A DNA stretch of 64,000 nt from an uncultured Clostridia bacterium (GCA_947630725.1 CANRIS010000006.1:1-64000); one strand, 5' to 3'; counted from the stretch's first letter, positions 1 through 9,710 are shown. The notes: generated by a model from the letters alone, not told the origin. A program made the numbers and translations.

Positions 1-125
1 TTTGTTATTTCGTTGTCTTATACCGTTCGGTCTTCCGACCGAACCTGTATGTCATATATTTGGTTTTCAATGTTCACACCCTCATTTCCTCGGGCTTCGC
101 TGCCTTTTACTGCGACAGCTCAATT
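1..125 (-). other. Probable rRNA operon leader, running off the left edge
   Basis: The minus strand carries GTGAACATTGAAAACC (about 65-83), which resembles the conserved ACATTGAAAACTG-like motif of Firmicute rRNA leaders and 16S-23S spacers. It is followed by a perfect 8-bp hairpin GTTCGGTC/GACCGAAC at 25-44 with a 4-base loop. No credible reading frame is present. The match to rRNA leaders is from memory of the motif, and the rRNA itself is outside the window. Confidence 0.4.
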
Positions 126-154
126 ATAATATCATAAATAATTCCTCTTGTCAA
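126..154 (-). promoter_or_regulatory. Strong promoter of rRNA-operon type
   Basis: On the minus strand TTGACA (149-154) is followed after 17 bases by TATTAT (126-131), with a second possible TATAAT at 123-128. It reads leftwards out of the window. It lies just downstream of the tRNA-Ser gene, and no protein start follows before the edge. The transcript it would make contains an rRNA-spacer-like sequence, so it probably drives an rRNA operon beyond the left border. Confidence 0.6.
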
Positions 155-174
155 GAACTTTTTTATGATTTTTT

Positions 175-195
175 AAAAGCCTTTGAAAGGCTTTT
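175..195 (-). terminator. Hairpin after tRNA-Ser
   Basis: A 10-bp AT-rich palindrome with a one-base centre (AAAAGCCTTT/AAAGGCTTTT) starts seven bases after the tRNA 3' end. The only U tract is the four bases closing its own 3' arm, so it is a weak but plausible terminator or processing hairpin. Confidence 0.45.
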
Positions 196-201
196 AAAAA
201 G

Positions 202-290
202 CGGAGAAAGAGGGATTCGAACCCTCGCGCCGGGATTAGCGACCTACTCCCTTAGCAGGGGAGCCCCTTCGGCCTCTTGGGTATTTCTCC
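202..290 (-). tRNA. tRNA-Ser(GCU)
   Basis: The minus strand folds as a class II tRNA of 89 bases. The acceptor stem is GGAGAAA/TTTCTCC with discriminator G. The anticodon stem CTCCC/GGGAG closes a CTGCTAA loop, giving anticodon GCU. A long variable arm is present, as expected for serine, and the T arm is GAGGG-TTCGAAT-CCCTC. The CCA end is not encoded, so it must be added after transcription. It reads AGY serine codons. Confidence 0.95.
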
Positions 291-316
291 GTACTGAAAA
301 TTCAGAGCCAAAATTT

Positions 317-345
317 ATTATAATAATATTTTTCGTTCCTGTCAA
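317..345 (-). promoter_or_regulatory. Consensus promoter of tRNA-Ser
   Basis: A perfect TTGACA (340-345), 17-base spacer and TATAAT (317-322) on the minus strand lie 27 bases before the mature tRNA-Ser 5' end. Confidence 0.85.
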
Positions 346-386
346 GAGTTTTTTGGTATTTTTTTAAAAATAATATGAAAATCCTT

Positions 387-1571
387 TTAGATCAAAATCA
401 AGCCTTCGGTATAATCTCTGTCTTTTGATTTGGGGGTTCGGATGTTTGCGGCGAAGATCTCTTTATTAAGGAGGAAACGGCCTTCGGTGGGAAGAGCAGC
501 GGCGTCTTTTTTGACGTTTATGATGACGGGGACGGCAGAATTATTTTTGAGCCGTGACAAAAGCTCTCTTTTTTCTTTTTTTACGCCCAGTACCCTTATA
601 TAGGGAACGGGCTTCGGCGGATAGGCGTCCGATTTTTTTATGCCGAGAATAATGTGACAGGCTATTCTTCTGAGCCTTGTCATGGTATAGCGCTTTGATT
701 TAAGGCTGCCGAGAAACTCCTCTACGCTTTCAAAGTCGGAATTTTTATAAATACTGTTTTCAAGACCCTCGGTAACTCCGCATATTTTTTCAATTCCCGC
801 AGCTCCTTCACGGAGTATTATATACCTCAGAATATCCTTGAAATCTTCTAAGCCCGGCGTTCCCTTTTTTATTTCTTCCTTATATAATTGAAAAACATTT
901 TCGGGCACCGCCGTGCGAACGCTTTCAAAGTCGCCCTCTGCAAAGGCCTTTCTTACAGCTGTGGCAGAAGAAAACTCTCCCGTGGGAGTATCGTTATTAT
1001 AGCCATCGCCTCTGCGCTTTATTCCACGCAGCTCAATATCCGATCTCATAGTTCCGAGACATTTTATATACTCCATAGCAAGTATGTTGTTCGGAAGAAA
1101 AAGCTCATCTTCCGCTATACCGATACTTTCCGAAAGAGCTTTTCCTCTCGCCTTCGGATAGCTCATACCCGTTTTGATATATTTTTGAAATGTCCTTTTA
1201 AATTCCGCAGGCTCGTCCGAAAGAATTTCGGCAGCCCCGAAAAGCGCTGTCATATTCTCGCTTTCGCAGCCGAAAACAAGGCTGTCAAATATGCCTGCCT
1301 TGCATACCGTGTCGCATCCCCCATATGCAAAAACATCGGCTCCTCCGGTGGCATATACAACGGGCAGCTCCACAACTATGTCCGCCCCGTTTAAAAGCGC
1401 AGCCCTCGTCCTCAGAAATTTGTCAAACAAAGCAGGTTCGCCTCTTTGCACAAAGCTGCCGCTCATAACCACTCCGACAAAATCGGCCTTTTCTCTTGCT
1501 TTTTCTATTATATATCCGTGTCCCCTGTGAAAAGGGTTAAATTCGGCTATGACCGCTGCGCCTTTTTTCAT
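387..1571 (-). CDS. tmcAL: tRNA(Met) cytidine acetate ligase TmcAL
   Basis: This cytoplasmic enzyme makes N4-acetylcytidine at the wobble position of elongator tRNA-Met, using acetate and ATP (established for Bacillus subtilis TmcAL, formerly YlbM). The 394-residue product opens with MKKGAAVIAEFNPFHRGHGY, the nucleotidyltransferase HxGH signature. It continues with the typical VVMSGSFVQRGEPA segment and a GADIVVELP motif. The reading frame extends 22 codons further upstream, but the ATG at 1571 has an AGGTG ribosome site at good spacing and matches the family start, so it is preferred. Acetate use fits its location beside pta-ackA, although the genes are not clearly co-transcribed: an ackA terminator lies between them. 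Confidence 0.9.
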   Translation of the reverse strand: MKKGAAVIAEFNPFHRGHGYIIEKAREKADFVGVVMSGSFVQRGEPALFDKFLRTRAALLNGADIVVELPVVYATGGADVFAYGGCDTVCKAGIFDSLVFGCESENMTALFGAAEILSDEPAEFKRTFQKYIKTGMSYPKARGKALSESIGIAEDELFLPNNILAMEYIKCLGTMRSDIELRGIKRRGDGYNNDTPTGEFSSATAVRKAFAEGDFESVRTAVPENVFQLYKEEIKKGTPGLEDFKDILRYIILREGAAGIEKICGVTEGLENSIYKNSDFESVEEFLGSLKSKRYTMTRLRRIACHIILGIKKSDAYPPKPVPYIRVLGVKKEKRELLSRLKNNSAVPVIINVKKDAAALPTEGRFLLNKEIFAANIRTPKSKDRDYTEGLILI

Positions 1572-1699
1572 ACTTTTCACCTGTGTCGATACCGATTTAT
1601 ACGCTTTGTCAACCGTATCTGCAAAACCTTTGCACACTTAAAAAATTTGTTCGGAAGGAGCATTTGAGAGCATTTTCCCTGTCCGCATAAAATATAAGA

Positions 1700-1732
1700 C
1701 CCCGAAAGCCTTTTTTCCAAAAGCTCTCGGGG
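1700..1732 (-). terminator. Intrinsic terminator of pta-ackA
   Basis: On the minus strand CCCCGAGAGC pairs with GCTTTCGGGG, followed by a T-rich run (TCTTATATTTT). It lies 18 bases past the ackA stop. Confidence 0.8.
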
Positions 1733-1750
1733 CCATTTTGCATTGTTTTA

Positions 1751-2944
1751 TCAGCCGTTAATGAGCCTGTCTGTATCCTGAGCTATCATAAGCTCCTCGT
1801 TTGTGGGTATAACAAATACCTTTATGGGCGAATCGGGTGTTGAAATGCACTGAGCCTTTCCTCTCTGAGCATTCTTCTCCGGGTCAAGCTTTATGCCTAA
1901 GAATGTGAGATAATTGCATATTTCCTGACGGCTTGAGCCTGAATTTTCGCCTATGCCCGCCGTAAATACGATTGCATCGGTTCCGTTGAGGGCAACAAGA
2001 TATTCGCCTATAAACTTTGCAACATTATAATGGAAGGTGTCGAGAGCTATCCTTGCTCTCTTGTTTCCATCGTTTGCAGCCGCTTCAAGGTCACGAAAAT
2101 CCGAAGATACTCCCGAAAGACCCAGAACGCCCGACTGCTTGTTCATCATGTTGTCTACTTCCTTGCCGCTTAAGCCCTCTGCCTCCATAAGGAAGTTTAC
2201 GATAGCAGGGTCAATGTTTCCGCAGCGTGTACCCATAACGATACCTGCAAGAGGAGTAAGTCCCATTGTGGTGTCTACACACTTGCCGTTCTTGACAGCC
2301 GACAGTGAACCGCCGTTTCCGAGGTGGCAGGTGATTATGCTTATATCCTCGGGAGCCTTTCCCATAAGCTCAGCGCACTTGCCTGTGACAAACTTGTGGC
2401 TTGTGCCGTGAAAACCGTACTTGCGGATCTTATGCTTTTCGTACATTTCATAGGGAAGAGCATACATATATGCCTTTTCGGGCATCGTCTGATGGAATGC
2501 AGTATCAAAAACAGCTACCTGGGGAACGCCCGGCATAAGAGCCTCACAAGCGTTTATACCTATAAGGTTTGCGGGATTATGTAAGGGAGCAAGCTTGCAG
2601 CAGTCCTCAATGGCTGCCTTTACCTCGGGAGTGATTATAACCGACTCCGAAAAGCTTTCGCCGCCATGCACAACTCTGTGGCCTACTCCGCCGATTTCTG
2701 AAATATCGCTGATAACGCCGTGATCCTTATCCAGAAGAGCGTCCATAACGGCCTTTACGGCTGCGTTGTGATCGGGGAGGGGTGCCTCGCTCACAAATGT
2801 GTCCTTGCCCTCCGGCTCATGCTTAAGTCTGCCGTCAATTCCTATTCTTTCGCAAAGACCTACAGCGAGCACATCCGTTGTATCCATATCAATGAGCTGA
2901 TATTTAAGGGATGAGCTGCCGCAGTTTAATACAAGTATTTTCAT
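1751..2944 (-). CDS. ackA: Acetate kinase
   Basis: AckA converts acetyl phosphate and ADP to acetate and ATP, the substrate-level phosphorylation step of acetate fermentation, in the cytoplasm. The 397-residue length is standard. All family blocks are visible: the N-terminal [34 protein letters not shown], the catalytic [11 protein letters not shown] region, the phosphate-binding [21 protein letters not shown] and [10 protein letters not shown]. It lies 31 bases downstream of pta and is translated from the same transcript, ending at the hairpin at 1700-1732. A GGAG ribosome site precedes the ATG. Confidence 0.98.
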   Translation of the reverse strand: MKILVLNCGSSSLKYQLIDMDTTDVLAVGLCERIGIDGRLKHEPEGKDTFVSEAPLPDHNAAVKAVMDALLDKDHGVISDISEIGGVGHRVVHGGESFSESVIITPEVKAAIEDCCKLAPLHNPANLIGINACEALMPGVPQVAVFDTAFHQTMPEKAYMYALPYEMYEKHKIRKYGFHGTSHKFVTGKCAELMGKAPEDISIITCHLGNGGSLSAVKNGKCVDTTMGLTPLAGIVMGTRCGNIDPAIVNFLMEAEGLSGKEVDNMMNKQSGVLGLSGVSSDFRDLEAAANDGNKRARIALDTFHYNVAKFIGEYLVALNGTDAIVFTAGIGENSGSSRQEICNYLTFLGIKLDPEKNAQRGKAQCISTPDSPIKVFVIPTNEELMIAQDTDRLING

Positions 2945-2975
2945 ATTGTGTTCTCCTTTTTTATTATTTTGGGGC

Positions 2976-3977
2976 TTAACCGTTTGCCTGTGCCTGAACG
3001 CAGGTTATAGCTATTACGCCTACAATATCATCGGCGGAGCAGCCTCTCGAAAGATCGTTCACGGGTTTTGCAAGTCCCTGTGTTGCGGGGCCGTATGCTT
3101 CTGCCTTAGCAAGTCTCTGAACCAGCTTATAGCCTATGTTTCCTGCGTCAAGATCGGGGAATACGAGTACGTTCGCCTTTCCTGCCACATCAGAGCCGGG
3201 AGCCTTTGAGGATCCTACCGAAGGCACCATAGCTGCGTCTGCCTGAAGCTCTCCGTCAAGCATAATGTCGGGGCGAAGCTCCTTTGCAAGCTTTGTCGCT
3301 GCAGTAACCTTGTCTATGTCGGGGTGCTTTGCCGAACCTTTTGTAGAGTGAGAAAGCATAGCAACCTTCGGTTCAGCCTGTACAAGAAGCTTGAAGGAAT
3401 CCGCAGCCGAGCACGCAATCGCAGCCAGCTCCTCGCTTGTGGGATTCTGCGAAAGTCCGCAGTCCGAAAATACGAATGTACCGTTTTCGCCAAGGTCGCA
3501 GTTCGGAACAACCATTACGAAGAAAGAAGAAACCGTTGAAACGCCGGGCTTTGCCTTGATGATCTGAAGCGCAGGGCGAAGAACGTCGGCTGTTGCGTGA
3601 CACGCGCCCGAAACCATACCATCGGCTATTTCCATTTTTACAAGCATAACACCGAATGTAAGATAATCCTTTTTGAGGATCGAAACAGCCATTTCCTCAG
3701 TCATTCCCTTGGCCTTTCTCAGCTCGACCAGAAGATTTACCATATCGTCAAATTTGTCATAGTTCTCAGGGTCGATTATGGTCGCCTTGGCTGCGTTGGG
3801 ATAGTCCTTTGCCATAGCGAGAATTTCGTCCTTGTTGCCTACAAGCACGATGTTAGCGATGCCCTCTGCGATAGCCTTGTCGGCAGCCTCTATGGTTCTG
3901 AGATCATTTGTCTCGGGCAGAACAATGGTCTTTAAAGAAGCCTTGGCTCTTGCCTTTGTTGTTTCCAAAAAATTCAT
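2976..3977 (-). CDS. pta: Phosphate acetyltransferase
   Basis: Pta interconverts acetyl-CoA plus phosphate and acetyl phosphate plus CoA, supplying acetate kinase. At 333 residues it is the short form, lacking the DRTGG/BioD-like N-terminal extension of enteric Pta. The catalytic domain is seen in [20 protein letters not shown], the SSFFVM segment, and the C-terminal [26 protein letters not shown] and [17 protein letters not shown] motifs. It is the first gene of the pta-ackA operon, with an AAAGGAG site before the ATG and its own promoter at 4037-4064. Confidence 0.98.
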   Translation of the reverse strand: MNFLETTKARAKASLKTIVLPETNDLRTIEAADKAIAEGIANIVLVGNKDEILAMAKDYPNAAKATIIDPENYDKFDDMVNLLVELRKAKGMTEEMAVSILKKDYLTFGVMLVKMEIADGMVSGACHATADVLRPALQIIKAKPGVSTVSSFFVMVVPNCDLGENGTFVFSDCGLSQNPTSEELAAIACSAADSFKLLVQAEPKVAMLSHSTKGSAKHPDIDKVTAATKLAKELRPDIMLDGELQADAAMVPSVGSSKAPGSDVAGKANVLVFPDLDAGNIGYKLVQRLAKAEAYGPATQGLAKPVNDLSRGCSADDIVGVIAITCVQAQANG

Positions 3978-4036
3978 TTTTATAAAACTCCTTTCGTATG
4001 TTCTGTGTAGGCGTGTATCCTATGCCTGTTGTATTA

Positions 4037-4064
4037 ATTATACCACTTTTTGAAAGTCTTTCAA
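4037..4064 (-). promoter_or_regulatory. pta-ackA promoter
   Basis: On the minus strand TTGAAA (4059-4064), a 16-base spacer and TATAAT (4037-4042) lie about 60 bases before the pta start. The spacer begins inside a small TTGAAAGACTTTCAA palindrome spanning the -35, a possible operator. Confidence 0.6.
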
Positions 4065-4176
4065 GCAATTTTTACTATTTTTTTAATTTTTAGAAACTTT
4101 TTTTGTTAAAATTATATCTATCGGCCGCTGCGTAGGCGATTTGTTTGCTTAAAAGTAACAAAAAATTTTTATATCC

Positions 4177-4205
4177 TTGAACAGTATGGCCGAATGTTAT
4201 ATAAT
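4177..4205 (+). promoter_or_regulatory. dapF promoter
   Basis: TTGAAC (4177-4182), a 17-base spacer and TATAAT (4200-4205) lie 30 bases before the dapF ATG, which has its own AGAGGTG site. Confidence 0.65.
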
Positions 4206-4235
4206 TAGTATAAATTCTGTTTAAGAGGTGTTAAA

Positions 4236-5090
4236 ATGAAATTCACAAAAATGCAGGGCTGCGGCAACGACTATGTATATATAAATTGTTTTGAAGAACA
4301 AATAGATGATGCGGATATAAAAGATCTCGCCATAAAAATAAGCGACAGACATTTTGGCGTAGGCTCGGACGGACTGGTACTCATATGCCCCTCCGATACC
4401 TGCGATGTAAAGATGAGAATGTTCAATTCTTCGGACGGCTCCGAGGCCGAAATGTGCGGAAATGCCATTCGCTGCGTAGGCAAATATGTATATGACAGAA
4501 AGATCACCGACAAAACTGTAATAACCTGCGAAACCAAGGCGGGAGTAAAGATCCTCGATATGGACATCGGTCCCGACGGAAAGGTAGCGGCGGTAAAGGT
4601 CGATATGGGAGAGCCTGTGCTTACGCCCTCTCTCGTACCCGTAATATCCAATACGGAGGATCCCGTTCTGAATCTCAGAATAAACGTCTGTGACAGAGAG
4701 TTTTCATTTACCTGCGTATCTATGGGGAACCCCCACGCAGTAACCTTTGTGGAGAACACAGACGGATTCGATGTGGAAAAGTACGGCAGCAGAATCGAAA
4801 CCCACGAAAGCTTTCCCAAAAGGACAAATGTTGAGTTTGCGCAGGTCATAGACGGCACACACCTCAAAATGCGCGTATGGGAGAGAGGCGCAGGCGAAAC
4901 ATGGGCATGCGGCACAGGCGCCTGCGGTACTGCGGTGGCAGCCTGTCTCAACGGTGTATGCCGCAAGGGTACCTATATAAGCCTTGAGCTTCTCGGAGGC
5001 ACTCTCGTAATAAACTGGTCCGATGAGGATAACCACGTTTATATGGCGGGTCCTGCCGAATTTGTCTTTGACGGTGTATGGAATGGATAA
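4236..5090 (+). CDS. dapF: Diaminopimelate epimerase
   Basis: DapF epimerises LL- to meso-diaminopimelate for lysine and peptidoglycan synthesis, without a cofactor, using two cysteines. Both are visible: Cys74 in [16 protein letters not shown] and Cys225 in [11 protein letters not shown]. The N-terminal [15 protein letters not shown] and the GVGSDG motif are also standard, and the 284-residue length is normal. The gene overlaps the following PAP2 gene by 8 bases, so the two are translated from one message; both relate loosely to cell-envelope supply. Confidence 0.97.
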   Translation: MKFTKMQGCGNDYVYINCFEEQIDDADIKDLAIKISDRHFGVGSDGLVLICPSDTCDVKMRMFNSSDGSEAEMCGNAIRCVGKYVYDRKITDKTVITCETKAGVKILDMDIGPDGKVAAVKVDMGEPVLTPSLVPVISNTEDPVLNLRINVCDREFSFTCVSMGNPHAVTFVENTDGFDVEKYGSRIETHESFPKRTNVEFAQVIDGTHLKMRVWERGAGETWACGTGACGTAVAACLNGVCRKGTYISLELLGGTLVINWSDEDNHVYMAGPAEFVFDGVWNG

Positions 5091-5622
5091 AAAACTGTTT
5101 ATGCTCCTGTTCGGAACAGGGCAGAAAAACATCTTTGTGAAAAAAGCGTCAATAACGGTGGCAAAATACTCTTATCCGTTTTTCTTTGCGGTATATGCCG
5201 TCGGCTTTGTCATATCCCTTTTTCTCGGATTGCGGCAGACGGCAGGCTATGTCGTTGTGCCGTTTTCGGTCTATATGATAAACAACGGTCTGCGAAGTTT
5301 TCTGAAACGAAAAAGACCCTTTGAGGAGCTTGACATAGAACCGCTGCTTTCTCACAAAAGCTCACCGTCCTTTCCCAGCAACCACACCGCCTGCGCAATG
5401 GTCATATCCCTTTCGTTTCTGGATGCTGCGTCATACTGTCGCGTACCGTGGCTTTATGCTCTTGGCATATTTATACTGATAAGCGGTATCTTTACGGGAC
5501 TTTCAAGAGTAGTCTGCGGCATTCACTACCCAAAGGATATATTTCTCGGATACTTTATAGGCGTATTCGGTTATTTCGCAGGCACAGCCCTTCTTGACCT
5601 ACTGTTCGGCATAGCCGCATAA
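5083..5622 (+). CDS. PAP2-family membrane phosphatase
   Basis: The 179-residue integral membrane phosphatase has the three PAP2 catalytic motifs: [16 protein letters not shown] and [12 protein letters not shown]. Small proteins of this type often dephosphorylate undecaprenyl pyrophosphate (BcrC) or phosphatidylglycerophosphate; the substrate cannot be told from sequence. About five hydrophobic segments are present. The ATG at 5083 overlaps the dapF stop by 8 bases; the open frame extends upstream inside dapF but has no better start. The last 200 bases of the gene together with its terminator are repeated twice more downstream (5713-6252), which is the unusual feature of this locus. Confidence 0.88.
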   Translation: MDKKLFMLLFGTGQKNIFVKKASITVAKYSYPFFFAVYAVGFVISLFLGLRQTAGYVVVPFSVYMINNGLRSFLKRKRPFEELDIEPLLSHKSSPSFPSNHTACAMVISLSFLDAASYCRVPWLYALGIFILISGIFTGLSRVVCGIHYPKDIFLGYFIGVFGYFAGTALLDLLFGIAA

Positions 5623-5648
5623 CCCCAACATAAATATCACAAAATCAA

Positions 5649-5684
5649 AAAATCCCTGCCGCAATAATGCGTGGCGGGGATTTA
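5649..5684 (+). terminator. Terminator of dapF-PAP2
   Basis: AAATCCCTGCCGC and GCGTGGCGGGGATTT form a strong stem followed by TATCTTTG. Near-identical hairpins end the two downstream repeat copies at about 5947-5981 and 6190-6225. Confidence 0.75.
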
Positions 5685-5712
5685 TCTTTGTATTACTTAT
5701 ATCATACATATA

Positions 5713-6011
5713 TTTCTGAATGCTGCATCAGGCTGCGGCGTACCGTGGCTTTATGTTCTTGGCGTAATTATACTGATAAGCGGTATCTTTACGGGACTTT
5801 CAAGAGTAGTCTGCGGCATTCACTACCCAAAGGATATACTTCTCGGATACTTTATAGGCGTATTCGGTTATTTTGCAGGCACAGCCCTTCTTGACCTCCT
5901 GTTCGGCATAGCCGCATAACCCCAACATAAATACCACAAAGTCAAAAAATCCCTGCCGCAATAATATGCGACGGGGATTTATCTTTGTATCACTCGTATC
6001 CAAACATATTT
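5713..6011 (+). repeat. Second copy of PAP2 3' end plus terminator
   Basis: About 300 bases matching the unit that begins at 5416 inside the PAP2 gene, including its stop codon and terminator hairpin, with scattered substitutions. The encoded tail (open from 5671, stop at 5919) keeps the catalytic [12 protein letters not shown] motif but lacks the first two PAP2 motifs, so it cannot be an active phosphatase alone. No convincing ribosome site precedes it. It appears to be a truncated tandem duplicate. Confidence 0.85.
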
Positions 6012-6252
6012 TATACTGATAAGCGGTATCTTTACGGGACTTTCAAGAGTAGTCTGCGGCATTCACTACCCAAAGGATATATTTCTCGGATACTTTATAG
6101 GCGTATTCGGTTATTTCGCAGGCGCAGCCCTTCTTGACCTCCTGTTCGGCATAGCCGCATAACCCCAACATAAATACCACAAAAAATCAAAAATCCCTGC
6201 CGCAATAATGTGCGACGGGGATTTATTTTTACATCACTCGTATCCAAACATA
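6010..6252 (+). repeat. Third copy of PAP2 3' end plus terminator
   Basis: About 243 bases starting at the equivalent of 5470 in the parent gene, in the same direction, again ending with the stop codon and terminator hairpin. Its frame is still open to the normal stop, with one substitution (AGAA for AGTA). It shares the sequence ATCACTCGTATCCAAACATAT with the end of copy two, so copies two and three are closer to each other at that end. It abuts the cloverleaf element at 6254. Confidence 0.85.
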
Positions 6253-6253
6253 T

Positions 6254-6417
6254 GGGCGGCGTAATTTTGTCCTGCGGACAAAATTACCCCTCTGCCGCCG
6301 CAGGCGGCAGAGGCAGCTCCGAGGGCAGGCCTACGGCCTGCCCTCGGAGCGCCGCCCCTTACGGCTCCGCCTTTGCTTTCGGAGTACCGAAGGTACTACG
6401 CAGGCAAAGGCGTGAGC
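6254..6417 (+). repeat. Cloverleaf-folding structured element, copy 1
   Basis: GGGCGGC (6254-6260) pairs with GCCGCCC (6351-6357). Inside lie three adjacent hairpins: 12 bp at 6261-6287 with a TGC loop, 11 bp at 6289-6313 with a GCA loop, and a perfect 16 bp at 6316-6350 with a TAC loop. A further imperfect hairpin follows (6364-6417) with tip ACCGAAGGT. There is no reading frame of interest. The same architecture with different arm sequences occurs at 9711-9871, and a related one inverted at 55323-55667. It lies between the PAP2 repeats and the end of ileS. Confidence 0.85.
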
Positions 6418-6482
6418 AGAAAAAAATCCACAGCCCGAGCCGAAAAATAAATATCCTATTATTTCATTATTTTCTTATTTTA

Positions 6483-9400
6483 TTACTTCTTTACTCCGAG
6501 AACGGTCTTTTCGCCGTTTATGCTCCATTCCTTTGTGTAGGCCGATTCGTCCACGGCGTTTACAGCCGACAGAGCAAGAGTGTCTGCCATAATAAGCTCT
6601 GAATGCTTTGCAAATATGTCGGCTATTTTGTCGCTGCCACTGTAGAATATCGTTATCCTGTCCAGAACCTCAAAGTCGGCTTCCTTCCTCATTGTCTGAA
6701 CCTTGGATATTATCTCGCGGACAAAGCCCTCTTCGATAAGCTCCTCCGAAAGCGCCGTATCAAGCACAACCGTAGTCCTCTTGTAGCTTTCCGAAACAAA
6801 TCCCTCTGTCTTTGCCGTTTCTATGAGAAGATCTTCCTCGCCAAGCTCTATCTCTGTGCCGTCAACCTCGAAAACAATACTTCCGTTTTCCTTAAGCGCA
6901 CTCATAAGAGCCGTGCCGTCAGCCGTTCTCAGATATTCGCTGATTTTGGGTATAAGCTTTCCGTATTTTCTTCCCAATGTACGAAGCTGAGGCTTGAAGC
7001 TATAGCTTGTAAATGCCGATACATCGTCCGTAAACTCGCATTCCTTCACATTAAGCTCCTCAAGTATAATATCCTTGTACATATCCTCAAGAGCATTTTC
7101 CGCCTTAACATACATTTTGCCTATGGGCTGTCTGTTCTTTATGTTGGCTGTATTTCTGGCTGCACGTCCGGCAATTACCACCGAAAGAACCTCGTCCATA
7201 GCAGATTCAAGCTTTTCGTCTATCCACTCGTCCTTAACTGTGGGGAAGTCACAAAGGTGAACCGACTCGGGAGCTTTCTTATCGACTGTTATAACCAGAT
7301 TCTGATAAATCATCTCTGCCATAAAGGGAACAAACGGAGCCGAAAGCTTAGCCATCTCAACAAGAACCGTATAAAGCGTCATATATGCGTTTATTTTGTC
7401 CTGCGGCATATCCTTTCCCCAGAAACGCTCTCTGCTTCTTCTTACATACCAGTTTGAAAGCTCGTCAACAAAATCATTAAGCGCCCTTGCGGATTCGGTT
7501 ATCTTATAGTTGTCAAGGCTTAAATCCACATACTTTATGAGAGAGTGGAGCTTTGAAATTATCCACTTGTCAATAACCGCCAGCTTGTCATAGTCAAGAC
7601 TGTATTTTGTGGGGTCGAAATTGTCTATATTTGCATAGAGAACAAAGAAAGCGTATGTGTTCCACAAGGTACCCATAAATTTTCTCTGAGCCTCGTTTAC
7701 AGCCTTTTCATAAAAACGGCTTGGCAGCCACGGATTTGAATTTGTATAGAAATACCATCTCACCGCATCGGCTCCCTGTTTGTCAAGAACAGACCACGGA
7801 TCGACAACATTTCCCAGATGCTTTGACATCTTTCTGCCGTCCTTATCCTGAACAAGTCCAAGAACGATTACATTTTCATAGGGAGCCTTGTCAAATATAA
7901 GAGTCGATATCGCCATAAGGGTATAGAACCACCCTCTTGTCTGATCCACAGCCTCCGAAATAAACTGCGCAGGAAAGTGCTTTTCAAAAAGCTCTTTGTT
8001 TTCAAAGGGATAGTGGAGCTGCGCAAACGGCATAGAACCCGAATCGAACCAGCAGTCTATTACCTCAGACACTCTCGTCATTTTTCCTCCGCATTCGGGG
8101 CATTTAAGATGCACATTGTCAATATATGGCTTATGCAGCTCAATATCATCGGGGCAGTCGTCCGACATAGACTTAAGCTCTTCTATGCTGCCTATTGCGT
8201 GTCTGTGACCACAGGAGCATTCCCATATGGGCAGAGGCGTTCCCCAATATCTTTCACGGCTCAGACCCCAGTCAATGACATTTTCAAGAAAGTTTCCGAA
8301 ACGGCCGTGCTTTATGTTGTCGGGGATCCAGTTTACAGTATCGTTATTTTTAAGGAGAGCGTCCCTGACCTTCGTCATTTCAATAAACCATGTGTCTCTT
8401 GCATAATAAAGCAGAGGGGTATCACATCTCCAACAGAAAGGATAGTCATGCTCAAAGGGGAGAGCCGCAAAAAGCTTTCCGTTTTCCTTAAGCTTTTCTA
8501 TAATGAGGGGATCGCCCTTCTTGACAAATATGCCCTTAAGGTCTGCCACCTCTTTTGTAAAGCAGCCCTGTTCGTCTACAAGCTGCACAAAAGGCAGATC
8601 ATAGCTTCTGCCGACTCTTGCGTCGTCCTCACCGAAGGCGGGAGCGATATGAACTATACCCGTACCGTCCGTAAGAGTTACATATCCGTCACAGGTAACA
8701 TAAAATGCGTCCTTGTCGAGACTGTCCTTTACATAGTCAAAAAGAGGCTCGTAGTGTCTGCCCTCCAGCTCCTTGCCCGTATAGGCATCGACTGTCTCCG
8801 TACCCTCGCCCAGAATGTCTGCAACAAGCGCCTCAGCCAGAATAAAATATTCGTCCCCCGACTTTACCTTTACATATTTTTCTTTGGGATTTACACAGAG
8901 AGCAACATTTGAGGGCAAAGTCCACGGCGTTGTCGTCCATGCGAGGAAAGATGTGTTTTCATCGTCAACACACTTGAACCTTGCAATAACCGATGTTTCC
9001 TTTACGTTCTTATACCCCTGAGCCACCTCATGTGACGAAAGCGCCGTTCCGCAGCGGGGGCAATAGGGAACGATCTTGTGTCCCTTATAGAGAAGTCCCT
9101 TGTCCCAGATTTTTTTGAGCGCCCACCATATGGACTCTATATACGAATTGTGGTATGTTACATAGGGATTGTCCATATCGGCCCAGAAGCCCACTCTGTC
9201 CGACATATCTCTCCACAGTGTTTCATACTTGAATACGGACGACTTGCACTTTTTGATAAAAGGCTCAACGCCGTATTCTTCTATCTGAGGCTTGCCGCTT
9301 ATTCCAAGCTCTTTTTCTATTTCAAGTTCCACAGGCAGTCCGTGAGTATCCCAACCTGCCTTTCTCAGAACGTGATAGCCCTTCATGGTGCGGTATCTGG

Positions 9401-9605
9401 GGATAATATCCTTTATAACTCTTGTGAGAATATGCCCTATATGGGGTTTACCGTTTGCTGTAGGCGGCCCGTCATAAAACGTAAATTCCGTCGAGCCCTC
9501 TCTCAGAGCAATACTCTTTTCAAAAATGTTGTTTTCCTTCCAGAATTTGAGTATATCCTTTTCTCTGGAAGCAAAATCCAGGTTTGTGGTAACTTTGGTA
9601 TACAT
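6483..9605 (-). CDS. ileS: Isoleucyl-tRNA synthetase
   Basis: This cytoplasmic enzyme charges tRNA-Ile. The 1040-residue product carries the class I signatures: PPTANGKPHIGHIL (HIGH at 55-58) and DGRKMSKHLGN near residue 590. The CP1 editing domain lies between them, and two CxxC pairs (CPRCG, CPECGG) lie within the body. Length and the GPPTANGKPH form of the first motif are those of the longer eukaryote-like (IleS2) group, known in several cases to be less sensitive to mupirocin; that property is inferred, not visible. The ATG at 9605 has GGAGG eight bases upstream. A T-box leader with an isoleucine specifier lies at 9942-10192, separated from the gene by cloverleaf element copy 2. Confidence 0.97.
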   Translation of the reverse strand: MYTKVTTNLDFASREKDILKFWKENNIFEKSIALREGSTEFTFYDGPPTANGKPHIGHILTRVIKDIIPRYRTMKGYHVLRKAGWDTHGLPVELEIEKELGISGKPQIEEYGVEPFIKKCKSSVFKYETLWRDMSDRVGFWADMDNPYVTYHNSYIESIWWALKKIWDKGLLYKGHKIVPYCPRCGTALSSHEVAQGYKNVKETSVIARFKCVDDENTSFLAWTTTPWTLPSNVALCVNPKEKYVKVKSGDEYFILAEALVADILGEGTETVDAYTGKELEGRHYEPLFDYVKDSLDKDAFYVTCDGYVTLTDGTGIVHIAPAFGEDDARVGRSYDLPFVQLVDEQGCFTKEVADLKGIFVKKGDPLIIEKLKENGKLFAALPFEHDYPFCWRCDTPLLYYARDTWFIEMTKVRDALLKNNDTVNWIPDNIKHGRFGNFLENVIDWGLSRERYWGTPLPIWECSCGHRHAIGSIEELKSMSDDCPDDIELHKPYIDNVHLKCPECGGKMTRVSEVIDCWFDSGSMPFAQLHYPFENKELFEKHFPAQFISEAVDQTRGWFYTLMAISTLIFDKAPYENVIVLGLVQDKDGRKMSKHLGNVVDPWSVLDKQGADAVRWYFYTNSNPWLPSRFYEKAVNEAQRKFMGTLWNTYAFFVLYANIDNFDPTKYSLDYDKLAVIDKWIISKLHSLIKYVDLSLDNYKITESARALNDFVDELSNWYVRRSRERFWGKDMPQDKINAYMTLYTVLVEMAKLSAPFVPFMAEMIYQNLVITVDKKAPESVHLCDFPTVKDEWIDEKLESAMDEVLSVVIAGRAARNTANIKNRQPIGKMYVKAENALEDMYKDIILEELNVKECEFTDDVSAFTSYSFKPQLRTLGRKYGKLIPKISEYLRTADGTALMSALKENGSIVFEVDGTEIELGEEDLLIETAKTEGFVSESYKRTTVVLDTALSEELIEEGFVREIISKVQTMRKEADFEVLDRITIFYSGSDKIADIFAKHSELIMADTLALSAVNAVDESAYTKEWSINGEKTVLGVKK

Positions 9606-9710
9606 CGTCTGACCTCCATATTTATATTTATATTTCTGTTATTATATATGGTACCGGGCATTTTTGCATTTTACCTTTATTATTAACATATTGCCCTATT
9701 ATCAACATAT

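Noticed and set aside
2..367. Open frame of 121 codons over the left edge
   Set aside because: It runs through the rRNA-type promoter and the tRNA-Ser gene and resembles no protein.
888..1394. Long open frames antisense to tmcAL and to many other genes (for example 7977-8912 within ileS, 30533-31675 within argH, 42711-44156 within the exporter genes)
   Set aside because: They are shadows of well-supported genes on the other strand with no ribosome sites or recognisable products.
5671..5919. Separate small PAP2 gene
   Set aside because: It lacks the first two PAP2 motifs and a ribosome site; it is the repeat copy of the parent gene's 3' end.
6210..6602. Open frame through the first cloverleaf element into the end of ileS
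   Set aside because: Composition is set by the hairpins; no ribosome site and no protein-like sequence.
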